Source of the DNA: Aphrophora alni
Lineage: Eukaryota > Arthropoda > Insecta > Hemiptera > Aphrophoridae
Length of the DNA stretch: 64,000 nt
Direction of reading: 5' to 3'
Assembly (NCBI GenBank): GCA_963513935.1
Contig: OY740768.1
Coordinates: 48,878,089 to 48,942,088 of the forward strand
Of the stretch, positions 20,660-32,284 are shown in pieces; positions within the stretch are counted from its first letter, which is position 1; each line of letters opens with the position of its first letter. Below the pieces are notes generated by a model. It made no database searches and was not told the DNA's origin. It saw only the letters and a program-made list of their open reading frames with translations. The position numbers and the translations under genes were made by a program.

Positions 20660-23600
20660 CAGCTACATACAACAAAGTTTGTAATACCACAGTGCAGTGC
20701 ACATAAGACACTGTTTCCGTTCTATCTGCTTCTTTTAATCAGGTAAGTTTTGAATAGGCCCCTAGTATAATTATCAATTTCTTTCTTAATAATTATTTCT
20801 TTAACTTTAAATATTATTGGATGACCAATTGATAATAATCTTTGAAATATTTATTGGATTCATAATTTGAGATATTAATGTTTTAAATGTTATTATTCAT
20901 TTTATTTTATTATTTTTTTAGTTATTACATCGATCAGCCATTGAAGGTGTTTGGCATGGATATGGAAGCACCTTTTAAATATCTCCCATTGGTAAATGGA
21001 TGAACCTAATATCTTCTTCTTTTACATTCACTTTCGCACATGTATTTGTACACAAAGTACGAAAAAGCAACCTTTTTTATGAATTTGAACTTGTGTTCCA
21101 TCCATCTCGTAGGAGAAACAACACTGTATCAAAGAGATAGGATTGAAAATTTGAAATGACGTGGCGTCCTTCCTCTTATCATGTGTACTGAAACTCCGAT
21201 AGGTACCAAAGAGATATAACTGAAAACTATGCGACGCCACGATTACTTTGCATTGCTGCTCATGTGCAACGGGCCTTACAAGGATGGTCTGATGGGTCTT
21301 CTCACCTGAGACCCATCAGGCTTTGTACGTAAACTGAAAAGGGATGGGCCATGGATTGAGAAACCCCGGATTCGGAGAACATATGTGTATGCTATTATAT
21401 ATTTTACACATGCAGCAGTTGTCGAAAGTTAATGAGATGTGTTTATTGGTTCAACTTTGAGCTTAGATTATTCTGTTCTCTTCTTTGTGGACTTATTTTT
21501 ACAGGCATTGCATGACTGGAAATGTTATTTATTTGAAAATAAGTATTTGTTTTCAACAATTTAAAATGTTATATGGTAATAATACATTTCAGAGTGAAAA
21601 AGATAACGAAAGGCTAACTACAACAACCTAACGGATAAGCTGATAGAAATGAAACACTAATAAGAAACGTAACAATCTTAAACATATTTTAAACTAACAC
21701 ACACATTTTTTAACACATTAAAAATCCTAACTAAACAACTCTTGAAAAACACAACTTTTCATTATTTTTAAACCGGCACTCCTAAACTGTCCTAAATCCT
21801 AACTAACAAACTAAACATTAAAGTACCAAAACGCTTATTTAAAACAACAATCTTTAACTCGCTGTATTTAAACCCCAAACTAATGTGTACACTTAAAATA
21901 TAACAAAACTTGTACCAACACATTGTAATATTTATAAAGACGGGGCACAGACTTAAAAACTCGTAAGCAACAATACGGTTTCCAACTGTTTGCATATCAG
22001 TTTTTCACGGATACTTGTAGCCACCTTTGAATTTGAAATATTTAGGTTATAAGTTTGATAATATTTGTTCATAAGTTTAGTTTCAACTTAAACTGTTTCA
22101 ATTGCTTGTAATATTAATAATTATATTACAAAATCATTCATTGATTGGTTATTTATTTAACAATACATAAGTTAACCGTTAATAAATATTGTTGTACGAG
22201 TAAAATATTTTCATTTCCATTATATTTATTTTAAAACAAATCCCGTTGTTAAGAAATTTCGTGTTTAATATATTTATGGAACTAAAATAAGAATTTTCTC
22301 CATTTATATTTTTAATGAGGAGAAATATATATATTTATATATCTAAATAAATTTTCTATGATTTTGGAAATATCAATTTTACTTTATTTTTAGGGGAATC
22401 TTTATGGTTTGATTTTTCTCATCAACAACTGCATTTGTTTTAATTATTTGGTTTTTCAATGTCAGAAACGTTATGATACGTCTAGGCTTAATGTTGTTTC
22501 CTTCAAAAATAAATTAGTCATATTTTTGGTTAAACCTTTGTTTTAATACTAGGTACCAAATTATTCATATTAGTCTAGGTTTAGGCCCAACCTAAAATTC
22601 TGTGAAATATTGAACTTTGGTATCTAATAAGCTTTTTTATCTGTTACATTTTAGGCCAAAACTCCCCAAAACTTAGTTTCAAATACTGTTCCAAATTTAT
22701 TCATATTAGTCTAAGGTAAGCGCTAAGCCTAACCTGAAATAATTTTTTTTTAAGATGATTAACCTAATAAGCTTTTTTGTTCTATTTCAAGCCAAAACTT
22801 TGTTTCAAGTATTGTTCCAAATTATTCATATTATTCCCGGCTAAGCCTAACCTAAAATTATCAGAATAATGGTAGTTTACCATAAAAAATTCAATGTTTA
22901 TGGGAATGAATTGAACCTAATCAGCTGATTTTTTTATTCAAATGGTTGCTATTTCTGAAACGGAGACACATGCAAAGATAATAATAATATAACTCCCTAA
23001 TAATAATACAATAACATTACGATGTTTATCATCTGTGATATGTGATTTTTATCAGCCGTGATATAATATACAAACATTAATATATGGCAATTAATAAAAT
23101 TTAAAGTAAGGGAAAAGTTGAACTTCATGGGCGATCCTTTCTCTTTGGTGAATATCTATCAAAATACTGAAGAATTTCTGTGAATCTACGACTCAGAACT
23201 TTTTAACTTATAGAAACTTCAACATAAAAATCGGTTCAGTAGTTTCTAAGAACTCAGCGTTATAAATCCTGTTTGAGTATTAAATATATAGATATAACAA
23301 ACACAAACATTATTTCCAATAAAAAATACAATAGGTTGAAATTTTATTTTATATTAATAAATTTGCTAAAGAGATAAGTTATAGGGCCTATATGTTTAAA
23401 ATTTAAAAAAAAATTTAAATTAATGGGGACAATAAAATATATTTATGTATGCATGGATTTAAAACATTATTGGTTTTGGTGAAATAATATATAAACCTTG
23501 ATTATTTTGTAGCTGGATTAAAAAAAAATCATTTATATTATTTTAAACATGAAAATCTTAAAACACATCAGACCCCTAAGACCTACCATTTACCATTTTC

Positions 23601-24250
23601 TTTTATATTTTCGCTCTGTTAGCATCTGGTTTGGTCACAGCAAATAGCAAGACGAAACGTTGTTTTGTTGTCAGCTGTTGCATGCATAAAATAAAATGAA
23701 GTAAAGTAAAGAACAGGTTGAAATGATTAACGTTAGCCTATTGTTTTGTTGGCAAAATAATGTTTTAAAAAAATATATATATTTAATATAAAACATAATT
23801 ATTAGATGCTTGTTCAAATATAATTGAAATATTTCTACTTTCTAGATTTGAATGGACGTAAATAGTGAATTGTGAGCACAATTTGGAAAGTGGAATCAGT
23901 GTTCAAAAATTAAGAGGTTTGTTTTCTAACCACTAAAATTTTATGCTTGTGAGAGTATATTTTACATATTTGTAATATATTGTATTGTTATATTTTTTCT
24001 TGGTCAAACAATTATAGTTCGTTTAAGTTAACATAACCGGGTTTTTTAATGGGGATAGATTAGATTAGGGACTTTGTTAATATTTTGAGTTTGTGGCTAA
24101 AATGAAACTGAGAATCATGGCATTTAACAAGTAATCATAATGTGAGTTTAGAATATGATCAAGAAGTAAAATTATAGCTTTTAACTCAAATTTAATAATA
24201 AACCTAGAATAAAGTAGTCCGCAAACATTTAAAAAAAATCTATTTATCCA
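20660..24250. other. non-coding
   Basis: No supported gene. A hairpin GATGGGTCT-TCTCACCTG-AGACCCATC lies at about 21292-21318. Segments at 22540-22610, 22660-22740 and 22790-22860 share TTCATATTA then GGCTAAGCCTAACCT-like text and AATAAGCTTTTTT, so they look like three drifted copies of a roughly 120-bp unit. Confidence 0.35.
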
Positions 24251-24255
24251 TTATG

Positions 24256-24848
24256 AATTTTCGGTAAATGTTTACTTTAAGGTGCGTATTTTCTGGATTT
24301 TATTTTTTTATGGTGTTTATATATATAGCTACCTGGCCAAACCCTTCGTGATATATAATTATATCGCAAAGTAAGCAAATTATTAACTTCAATAAACGTA
24401 TGAAAGGTTTAACCTGGTTAATAGTGATCTAGCTTAGTCATTGTGTAATGTGCATGTGTTAAACCATATCATATTCTTATTCCTATTATGTCTTGCCATT
24501 ATGTGTAACCTATAGACCCCTCCATTTGATCATTTGATAGTTTTAAGATTGTGATTTTTCTGTGAAAAATAATGACCTTATTAAGTTCAATAAACGTACG
24601 AAAGGTTTAGCCAGGTTATTTCATATATATATATATAGCCACCTGGCCAAACCTGTTGTAACATGAAATAGCGATGTGTTGTGTAAGGTGCATGCGTCAA
24701 TCCATATGATAGTTGTATTCCTATTATGTCTTGCCATTAAGTATAACCTATAAATTATTTGTTCTTATGAAGTAAGGTAGTAGACGATAAAAAAATAAAA
24801 TTCGAAAAATACAGAGCCACCTTAAAGTAAACATTTACCAAATTTTCA
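24256..24848. mobile_element. MITE-like element with about 56-bp inverted ends
   Basis: The left arm at 24256-24312 (with GGTAAATGTTTACTTTAAGG and ATTTTATTTTTTTAT) pairs with the right arm at 24789-24848 (ATAAAAAAATAAAAT and CCTTAAAGTAAACATTTACC). Between them a unit with CAATAAACGTA-GAAAGGTTTA and CCTATTATGTCTTGCCATTA occurs twice in direct order (about 24390-24515 and 24580-24750). No coding sequence was seen. Confidence 0.65.
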
Positions 24849-24959
24849 GCACATAGACATTGGTTAGATCTTAGCCTACCTTCTTGCCATGATATTTTAA
24901 ATAATATAAATATTAGTTTGAATATTTAGTATTTGTTTACGTAAAGGTGATTGCTAGGC

Positions 24960-25167
24960 CTAATTGTCAGGTTTTTTTTTTTATCGTTTACTACATACCT
25001 TACTTCTTAAGAATAAATAATGTTTTCAATGCGGAGTAGACCTTTTTCACTGAAAAATCACAATCTAATAACTACCAAATCGACGTATTGATAGGTTAAA
25101 ACGTAATGGCAATGAGAATAGCATATGGTTTGATGCATGTGCTTTACACAATAACTACGCCATATTG

Positions 25168-25203
<36 letters not shown>

Positions 25204-25220
25204 CCATTGGGCCAAACCTT
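24960..25220. repeat. inverted copy of the 24.6-24.8 kb repeat
   Basis: TTATCGTTTACTACATACCT at 24982, AATGGCAATGAGAATAGCAT at 25106 and TTTGATGCATGTG at 25130 are inverted relatives of sequences at about 24790, 24735 and 24690. The segment ends in a (TA)n tract and ACCATTGGGCCAAACCTTTC, the terminal motif shared with 15.6, 16.5, 24.3 and 24.65 kb. Confidence 0.6.
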
Positions 25221-25889
25221 TCGTACCTTTATTGAGGTTAATAATTTGCATACAATAATACGTTGAGGCGATATAATTGATGTCATGACAGGTTTGTACA
25301 TTTCGTAGATTTATAGAAGTTAATAATTTGAAATTTGATTAGTAATATGGAGGGTTGAAAGCATATTATGTGACAGCTCGATGTATATGATATGTTAGTA
25401 TTGTCAGTTATGGCATGTCCTAAGTATGAGTTATTGGGTAATTATGTATTATACCTCTCCACATTTTAGTCACTAAAAATCATGCAAACTTAAACTATTT
25501 ACCTTGTTTGTCATTAATCAGATATTTTTGACAACGCTAGACATTTTTCAAGTCTCAAAATCCAATAACATTGAAGAAACTGACACTTTTAGACACAAGG
25601 ATTCAATACGCCTTTTTGCTTCAATGTAGGCTAAATGTTTATTTTTTAATTTTTTTTTTAACATTTTTGAATAAAAAATTTAACTTTTTATTTCTACGCA
25701 AATATTATGTCCGTAATGAGAAATTCACTAAATGAGTTTAGTAAATTTAACACAAACTAGGCAAAATAGTTAAGAATTATTTGCTTTAAAAGAGAAAGTT
25801 GTATATAAACCTGTCTATTTTAGGAGTCTAGTCTGTTCATTTCTGTCAGTTGAGTTTGAGGTGACAGCCTTCATGCATCTACGCACTCC

Positions 25890-26840
25890 TATGAGTTTTG
25901 AGAATCAAGTGAGTGAAGATCCTATGAAGTGTAAGGAGCTTTTGAGATGAGAGTTAAAGCGGAGGTGTCCTGACAGGTTAATTTTTTGATTCAGTGAAAT
26001 AAAACTCTTGAGCTTTGACTGCAATAATGAAGATAAAAGTCTTTTTACAATACTTGAATTATCCTCGGTTTCAGACTGGAGTAGATTATGACATAGTAGT
26101 TGACAATTCGACTATGTCAAAACGTTTTTCCGAAGTGTTGGATGAAATAGTCAAACAAGCAAACAAATGGATACAATTCTCAACTACATCAAAGGAAATA
26201 AATACAGTGATGGTAGAGTGGAATCCATGATATCATATAGGCTACCCATGATTTTAGGCGCATTGGATTGTACACATATATCGATCAACGAACCTTCACT
26301 ATTTGCAGATGAGTACATTAACAGGAAAAGTAAGGCTTCAATAATTGTACAAGCGACTTGTAATGTATCGGAACGAATAAGAAGTATTGATGTCCATTGG
26401 CCAGGTAGTGTACACAACAGTCGAATTTGGTGCAACAGCAATGTGTGACAGGTCTTGCGCTCGTTTGAGGATGATGCATGTCTTTTACAGACAATGGATA
26501 TGGAATATATTCCTGTATTCTAACTGCATGTACCACTCCCGTAAATGTGATGGAAAGATTATATAGCCTAATCCAACGCATTCTCAGGGAGGGTAATTAT
26601 AGAAAGAGTTTTTGGACAAATCAAACAATGGTTTCCAATTCTAAATAATCGGATTGGATATCTTTGGGAGAAGTGCCGAAATTAATTGTAAGTTATGCGG
26701 TTTTTCATAACATCTCAAAACAATTAAGTGACAATGGTGAGTTGCAACATCCAGAAGATAAAGAAGTTGACATGGCAAAAATTATGAGTTTGACGATGAG
26801 GAGAAGCAAAATGGAGAAATAGTTTCCATTTTGAGTAGAT
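25890..26840 (+). pseudogene. PIF/Harbinger transposase relic 1
   Basis: Blocks of the DDE_Tnp_4 type nuclease appear in order. An N-terminal open stretch (26015-26230) holds FLQYLNYPRFQTGVDYD and TMSKRFSEVLDEIVKQ. Then ILGALDCTHISI gives the first catalytic Asp (about 26246-26285), with NRKSKASIIVQATCN (26312) and DVHWPGSVHNSRIW (26388-26430). A weak second Asp region follows near 26465, and IIERVFGQIKQWFP carries the catalytic Glu (26597-26640). A frame change near 26170-26220 and stops after 26447 inactivate it. Harbinger transposases need a second, DNA-binding protein, and a candidate lies opposite at 27480-27890. Confidence 0.8.
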
Positions 26841-26979
26841 TGTAAAGTATTTAAACAAGTTTTTGTATGTAGCCTATACAAAAAGAGTGGTATGATAAAG
26901 ACGAGGGGGAAAAAGAGTTTTTGTTTTGTAATGAAATATGTAGTAAAAATTAAAATCCCATTTCTTTTTCTTTCTTCCT

Positions 26980-27220
26980 ACAAAACCAAAAATAAAACAA
27001 ACAAAATAAATTAGATATGTAGGTACGTAAATTAGGTGCATGTGAGTGTGTGTGAATGGAGGGGTTTTTACACCTTTTGTTTATATATGTGATGTGGGAA
27101 GTACACACGGGTTTAGACAAAAGTTTACAGATAAAAGGTGTTTAAACATACATTCACACACACTCATATGCATCTACACACACATATCTAATTTCTTGTT
27201 TTTGTTTTTTGGAAAAAAGA
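26980..27220. repeat. hairpin with arms of about 90 bp
   Basis: The left arm at 26985-27082 (AAATTAGATATGTAGG and GAGTGTGTGTGAATG with ACACCTTTTG) pairs with the right arm at 27128-27216 (AAAAGGTGT, CATTCACACACACTC and ACATATCTAATTTC). The loop is about 45 bp. It lies between the Harbinger transposase relic and its partner gene. Confidence 0.75.
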
Positions 27221-27479
27221 TTAGTATTTAATTTTTATCACATAATTCTATTACAAAACATAAAAAAATCTTTTCCCCCTTGTCTTTGTCAGCCTCTGAG
27301 ATAATTTCTTCTTTTTCTGTTGTGTTTTCCTTTTTTAATAACATTTTTTCACACTATATTTTTTAGCAGTTTGCTTTTTTGTTCCAACAAAAGTAATCTT
27401 TGTATCACAACTGTAATTAGCTCTGCAGTTTCTTCACTTTCTGCACTTAATATCCTTTTCTTCGGCATCATCTTTTTCA

Positions 27480-27890
27480 TTGGAGTATTTTCTGACATTT
27501 TAATAGGTTGATTTGAGAGCATTCCCACAACATTTTCAATGATAGATTCTTGTAATCTATTTGTGTCAGCGATGTTGAGACTTCCACCAACGCTTACGCT
27601 TCCGGGAACTTCAAAAAACCAGTTTTTTCTCTTTATTTGACATTTCCAGGATGTCCTTTTCCTATCCTACAAGTATTATTGGCATGTTTCCAGTGGTGTT
27701 ACAATCAATTTTTTCCAACAAATAGGTTTTCATGTTGTTAAGAAGTTTCTTTAGTTGGCTAACTATAATATCATTTGCAGTATTTTTAATGTAAGCTTTT
27801 CTTATTTCTGTCCATGCTTGATCCTTTTTCTCTACAACGGACGGTAATAACAACTTTTCCAGAATGACTGGGTAATATTTCATAACACTG
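27480..27890 (-). pseudogene. Myb/SANT-like DNA-binding partner of Harbinger relic 1
   Basis: The open stretch 27883-27662 starts near MKYYPVILEKLLLPSVVEKK and continues with KDQAWTEIRKAY and SQLKKLLNNMK. The W-x-x-I-x-x-x-Y/F and QLKKL-x-N-x-K pattern is that of zeste/Myb-SANT-like domains encoded as second genes of PIF/Harbinger transposons. After a stop the reading continues weakly to about 27480 (KTGFLKFP and similar). In live elements this protein binds the transposon ends and recruits the transposase to the nucleus. Orientation is convergent with the transposase. Confidence 0.6.
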
Positions 27891-27894
27891 TTAA

Positions 27895-28085
27895 CATAGT
27901 CCTACTATCAATGGTATAAGAAGATCATAGTACTTACCCAACCCACTGGCTTAGGGTGCAACCCAACAAAAAATGTACATTCAACTATGTATCGAGATTG
28001 CTGTAAGAAAGTCATAGTACTTACTCAAACCACTGGCTCAGGGTCGATCCAGGGTGGACCCAACAAAAAGTGTACACACATATGC
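27895..28085. repeat. direct duplication of about 90 bp
   Basis: TCATAGTACTTACCCAACCC with ACTGGCTTAGGGT and ACCCAACAAAAA-TGTACA recurs as TCATAGTACTTACTCAAACC with ACTGGCTCAGGGT and ACCCAACAAAAAGTGTACA. Confidence 0.75.
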
Positions 28086-28089
28086 TCAG

Positions 28090-28825
28090 GGTCACTAATA
28101 TGCCGTAAAAAACAAATGATTCTTAATAAAATACGCAGTGAGCTATACGTAATAGAAAACTGTCCGTAAGATAATCTAAGCTTTAATAAAACACGTCTTT
28201 ACTCCCAGAACACTAACAGTGGAATGAAGCTTGATAGCAGTGCAGAAATCTTCATCTTTGGACCTATCCAACGCTTGACACATGCCAAGTGTTATCAGAG
28301 TTGGACAACCGTTAGACAAGTGTAATATAACATTAGAGTGAGAGAATTTTTTAATTTCTAGGCTATATATCATGTTACAAGTCACACCTAAAATTTGTCA
28401 ACTTAACCTGCGTTGACCAAAAATATGACCTAAAAAGAGGCCCCAACCAGAGAGCCTAACTAAAAATTTATGACCATGACCAAAGTTGTTACTTAAGATG
28501 AGATTTTAACCCTAGCCTAACCCGAGACTCTGTATTCAAGGTGGTAAGTGTGAGTATGTGTGTGCCTGTGTTTGTGTGAGTGTGTGTGTGTGTTTTGTTT
28601 TACACAGAAACAAAACACTAATATGCCGTAAAAACATATAATTTTAAATACGAAGTGAGCACAAAACTGTACGCATGGTAATCTAAGCGTCAATTAATGA
28701 AACATGTCTTTACTCCCAGAACACTAACTGTGGAATAAAGTCTGGTAGCAGCACGAAAAATAATCATGTCTGAACCTGTCTAACATTTGACCTTGATTCA
28801 TGCAAGTCTTATATTGCTCAACTCA
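28090..28825. repeat. duplication with about 525-bp spacing
   Basis: ATATGCCGTAAAAAACAAAT at 28098 and ATATGCCGTAAAAACATATA at 28620 begin two related segments of about 200 bp that share GTCTTTACTCCCAGAACACT and GTGGAAT-AAG-T-GATAGCA-like text. The spacer contains a (TG)n tract at about 28556-28595. No coding seen. Confidence 0.7.
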
Positions 28826-29166
28826 TGGAGATGAGTTAATGTACAATAATGCATACAACTGTTATAAAATTATTCATAATAAAAATCCTCGTTAGGTAGT
28901 TAATTATTATTGTTTGAAAACTAAAGGCAGTGGTAATGGTTTGCAGATCTGGTTCCAATCTCAAAAGAGAAGTTCCAAGACCTGCAAGACTTGAAGGATT
29001 TTTGCAGACAGGAAGTGGCTGAGTATTTTGCAACTTTCCTCATAACACCTAAATTTAAAGTGCCTAAAACCATACCATTTTATACTTTTATAAAACTTTT
29101 TTTTTTAATTAAAACATTTAATTTCTTGTTGTGAATCAATTTTATTTCTTCTTATTCACTATTTAT

Positions 29167-29425
29167 CAGGGGAATAACTTGATAACTCCCTGGAGTTATC
29201 ATGTTTTGCACCACAAAATCCTGTATTTACAGCACTATTTTATAAATATTAGGTGAAATTCAAATAAAAAAAATTAGGCTACAATTCATTATAAACTATA
29301 TTTATGATATGTTAAGATTTTATTAAACACTGTATTACAAATCATGCCTTTAGTATGAGTCTTGAAAGTTTGTTTGTCCTCTCCTGAAAAATTAGTAAAA
29401 TAGCTGTTATCAAGTTATTCCCCTG
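29167..29425. mobile_element. short MITE with 20-bp inverted ends
   Basis: CAGGGGAATAACTTGATAAC at the left and GTTATCAAGTTATTCCCCTG at the right are perfect inverted copies bounding 259 bp. No clear target duplication was seen. The CAGGGG start would suit a hAT-type element, but the superfamily is not settled. Confidence 0.75.
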
Positions 29426-29429
29426 AGCC

Positions 29430-30316
29430 CTTTATATTTGTTACCCCATAAGTCTTGGTTAAGTTTGGATAACACCAGTTTATCAGTTTAGTTTTGGTTA
29501 AGATGTAAAGATACTTGGTTTTAGCGTGTGGTATGTTAACTTAGAATCAAGATATTAAGGTAAGATATTTTCATTATCAAGATTATGAAAAGGTGTGATC
29601 TAAACTACCACATACAATTATTCTATTTGTTCGATCTAGAAGACATAGGGATAAAGAGTTTTGAAGTGGAGAGAAACTGATAATTTTGTTTTTTAGCAAT
29701 GTCCTGTGTTAGCTTTGATTAGTTTAGCATCAGATTATTGATAAAATGCTAGTGAAACAGTGCTCTTTGTGTAATTATGGTTTATAATAATTGTGCATGA
29801 CTTTTGGATAAAATTATTTTAGGTTGTGTTAGCTTATGAAAATGACTGTCTACTTTCCTTTACTTTTACATTTTTGTCATTTGTAACATTTTCTTACAAT
29901 TTAAAAACAAATAGCTTGAAAAAAGGAACACTTTGGATATGTCAGGTTTACCGTAAACTGTTGGAGGAAAATATATTGTTTTACAGAAGTGATCTATAAA
30001 CTCATAGATTAATAGATCATAGATTCTAAGTACAGCAATTGGATCATCATCTATATTAGAACTATAATAATGCCTTTAATAACCACCACCAATGATCAAT
30101 TTAATTACTAATAATATCTTTTTCTTAAAAAAGATTTAGAATTAGCCTATAACATATAAATATTTCAATGATTACTCCAGTTTTGCAGTTTTACACTAGT
30201 TTGTTGTAAAAGATCCTATTTGACTTTAAAAAAAGATACTTAAGTCCATGTATTGAATTTTGTCTTCAAAGTTTGTATTTCTGTATTTTTTAAACCAATA
30301 AACAATTTTGTTACAG
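29430..30316. other. upstream region or first intron of the SEL1L-type gene
   Basis: No open frame of note. A 5' untranslated exon and promoter of the SEL1L-type gene should lie here or further left, because the first coding exon begins at an acceptor site. Neither could be pinned down. Confidence 0.3.
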
Positions 30317-30715
30317 ATATGATAAAAAGTAAAGTTCAGCTTATTTTTTGGATCTATATGCTTTTGGTGATAGAAACATTAGGAGAAGAAACTAAGAAAA
30401 AACATGAGTCAGACGATAAACAACCTGTAGATAGTTTTGATCCTAACTCTGCAATTACAATTGTTGAAGCTCCAGACTTGTCCCCAAGACTGAAAGATGA
30501 AGACGATTCATCAGAAAATGCTATTTTTTCAAACAAAGAACTTCCATTAGAATTGTTAACTTTAAGTGATGAAAACTGGGTTCATAAGTTTTTATCATTC
30601 GAAGGTAATGATAATGAATTTGATTTAAATTCTGAAGATGCTGATTCTTTATCAACAGAGACATCGTCTGAATCCACCGAACCTCCACGAGAGTTGACTT
30701 CAGATGAAAAAGAAG
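30317..30715 (+). CDS. SEL1L: SEL1L/Hrd3-like gene, first coding exon
   Basis: It follows an acceptor (TTTTGTTACAG) and starts at the ATG of 30319, giving 132 codons and ending in phase 1 at a GTAAGA donor. The start MIKSKVQLIFWIYMLLVIET is a classic signal peptide with a hydrophobic core. It is followed by an acidic, Ser-rich low-complexity luminal stretch (DDSSEN, DADSLSTETSSESTEPP), as in animal SEL1L N-termini. No fibronectin type II domain is visible, unlike vertebrate SEL1L. The protein is an ER-membrane adaptor that holds substrates and the HRD1 ubiquitin ligase together in ER-associated degradation. The phase fits directly onto the exon at 48033, making an intron of 17.3 kb. Assignment rests on that joining phase and the downstream exons; on its own this exon would be unassignable. 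Confidence 0.75.
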
Positions 30716-31149
30716 GTAAGAAAACATAATTATTCTATTGAGTTTTAATTAAATTGTACTATTGAAGCTAAAAATGTCCTCAATAATTAACGAAAGTTAC
30801 TAATTTTCACAACAAAGCAATGTTTCAATGAGGTGTATTTTATTCTCGGTTCGAGTTGGTGCTGACTGTATCTGAAGGTGTGTCTACACTGTGCACACAT
30901 GTTCCCCCGAACAAGTTCGATGAACAACTAAAACTGTTTGCTGAACACATTTTGTCTTTTTGTTTGTTGAAATAAGTGTCCGCCAAACATTCGTGTACAT
31001 TTCTTAAATGTTCATTAAATCATAGTATTTTCCTGAATTAGCCATTTGTGAATTGTAGTGTAGTTGTGGTTTACAATGAGTGTTACAAAACGCTGATGTC
31101 TCATGTGCATTGCCGTACCATACCTAGTGATCACCGAACCATATCTTTA

Positions 31150-32060
31150 TAGATAGCTATTAAACGGTGATCGGAATACAGTGGAGAACAATTCCAACTG
31201 GATCTGGGAGCTAGTGGCTTGTTTAAAAACTACACAAGAATATCAAACTCCTATTTTGAGATGTTGATCTCATTGATAGCACCCTCAATTTCTAAACTAC
31301 TTACAAACTGCCATGAAACAATTAGTTTGAATGATCGCCTAACAGTTACTTTAAGATATTTGGTGACTCATACCATTCATTAATGTACTTGTTTAAGATT
31401 TCTAAACAAAACACATCTATAGTAGTGGCTGATATTTGTATAGTGTTAGTTAATACTCTTTCCAATTATTTAAATACACTGACGTCTAGTGAAGAATGGA
31501 CATGACTGCAAAGGGTTTTAAAAAGAAATGGCAGTTCCACCAATACATGAGTGCACTTGATGGAAAGTTTATTCTACTGTAATCACCAGGTAACAGTGGC
31601 TCTAATTTCTTTAATTACAAAGGTCACCATAGTATAGTTCTTATAGCACTGGTGGATTTCAACTACAAATTTTTGTTTCTTGATGTTGGATCTCAAGGAC
31701 GCATTTCAGAAGGAAATGTTTTTTAAAATTGTGGTCTTTGGAAAAAATTCTAACGGGAAGTGCCGGTTTTCCTAAGGACGAATCTCTACCGGGCAGAAAG
31801 TATGCTGTACCTTATGTTAGTTTTGCTGATGATGCTTTCGCATTGTATGATAACATGAACCCTTATTCTGGACCCTAGATAAAAGGTAGTAATAAACGAG
31901 TTTTCAATTATCGTTTATCCAGGGCAGTAGATGTTCTGAGAATGCATTTGGGATCGTTAGTACGATTTTTAGAGTTCTAAGGAAGCCATTGCTACATACA
32001 CCACAGAATGCCACTGTTGTCACTAGCGCTTGTTTTTATTTACATCACTTTCTTCGTTGT
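31150..32060 (+). pseudogene. PIF/Harbinger transposase relic 2
   Basis: Conceptual translation gives EEQFQLDLGASGLFKNYTRI and SNSYFEMLISLIAPSISK (about 31185-31300), then RLTVTLRYL (31340). A first-Asp block SALDGKFIL lies near 31555, followed by a HHSIVLIALVDFNYKFLFLD block (31625-31685) and GSQGRISEG. PYVSFADDAFALYDNMNPYS holds the second Asp (31813-31875), and NKRVFNYRLSRA comes next (31895). The Glu block ENAFG (31938-31952) is present but in another frame. These are the Harbinger DDE_Tnp_4 blocks in correct order. Several stops and at least three frame changes inactivate it. It is not a copy of relic 1: the two differ greatly in sequence. Confidence 0.8.
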
Positions 32061-32284
32061 AGTACATCTTGAGCAAATCTATACTCACCACCTGGCACGT
32101 TTCATAATGTTTTAGCTGATGGATAGTCCCCGGTGAATTACGGAGAAACCAACAGGGCCTATCTTCGTACATCCCACTGCCTCGCATGGATCATAAAGAC
32201 AAAGAAACAGAACATTCCCAGGCTATAAGGGCGGAGTATTGCTACGGACCACCGTACTCAACACCTCTCGGGGTGTATCACTTA

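Noticed and set aside
20935..21000. Exon-like stretch with acceptor TTTTTTTAG and donor GTAAAT reading MDMEAPFKYLPL
   Set aside because: Splice-like borders and an open frame, but only about 23 residues, no family match and no partner exon. It could be a real first exon but cannot be supported.
21292..21318. Hairpin GATGGGTCT/AGACCCATC as a terminator
   Set aside because: Rho-independent terminators do not apply to this eukaryotic DNA; it is only a short inverted repeat.
28556..28595. (TG)n tract as a regulatory site
   Set aside because: Simple microsatellite; nothing supports a role.
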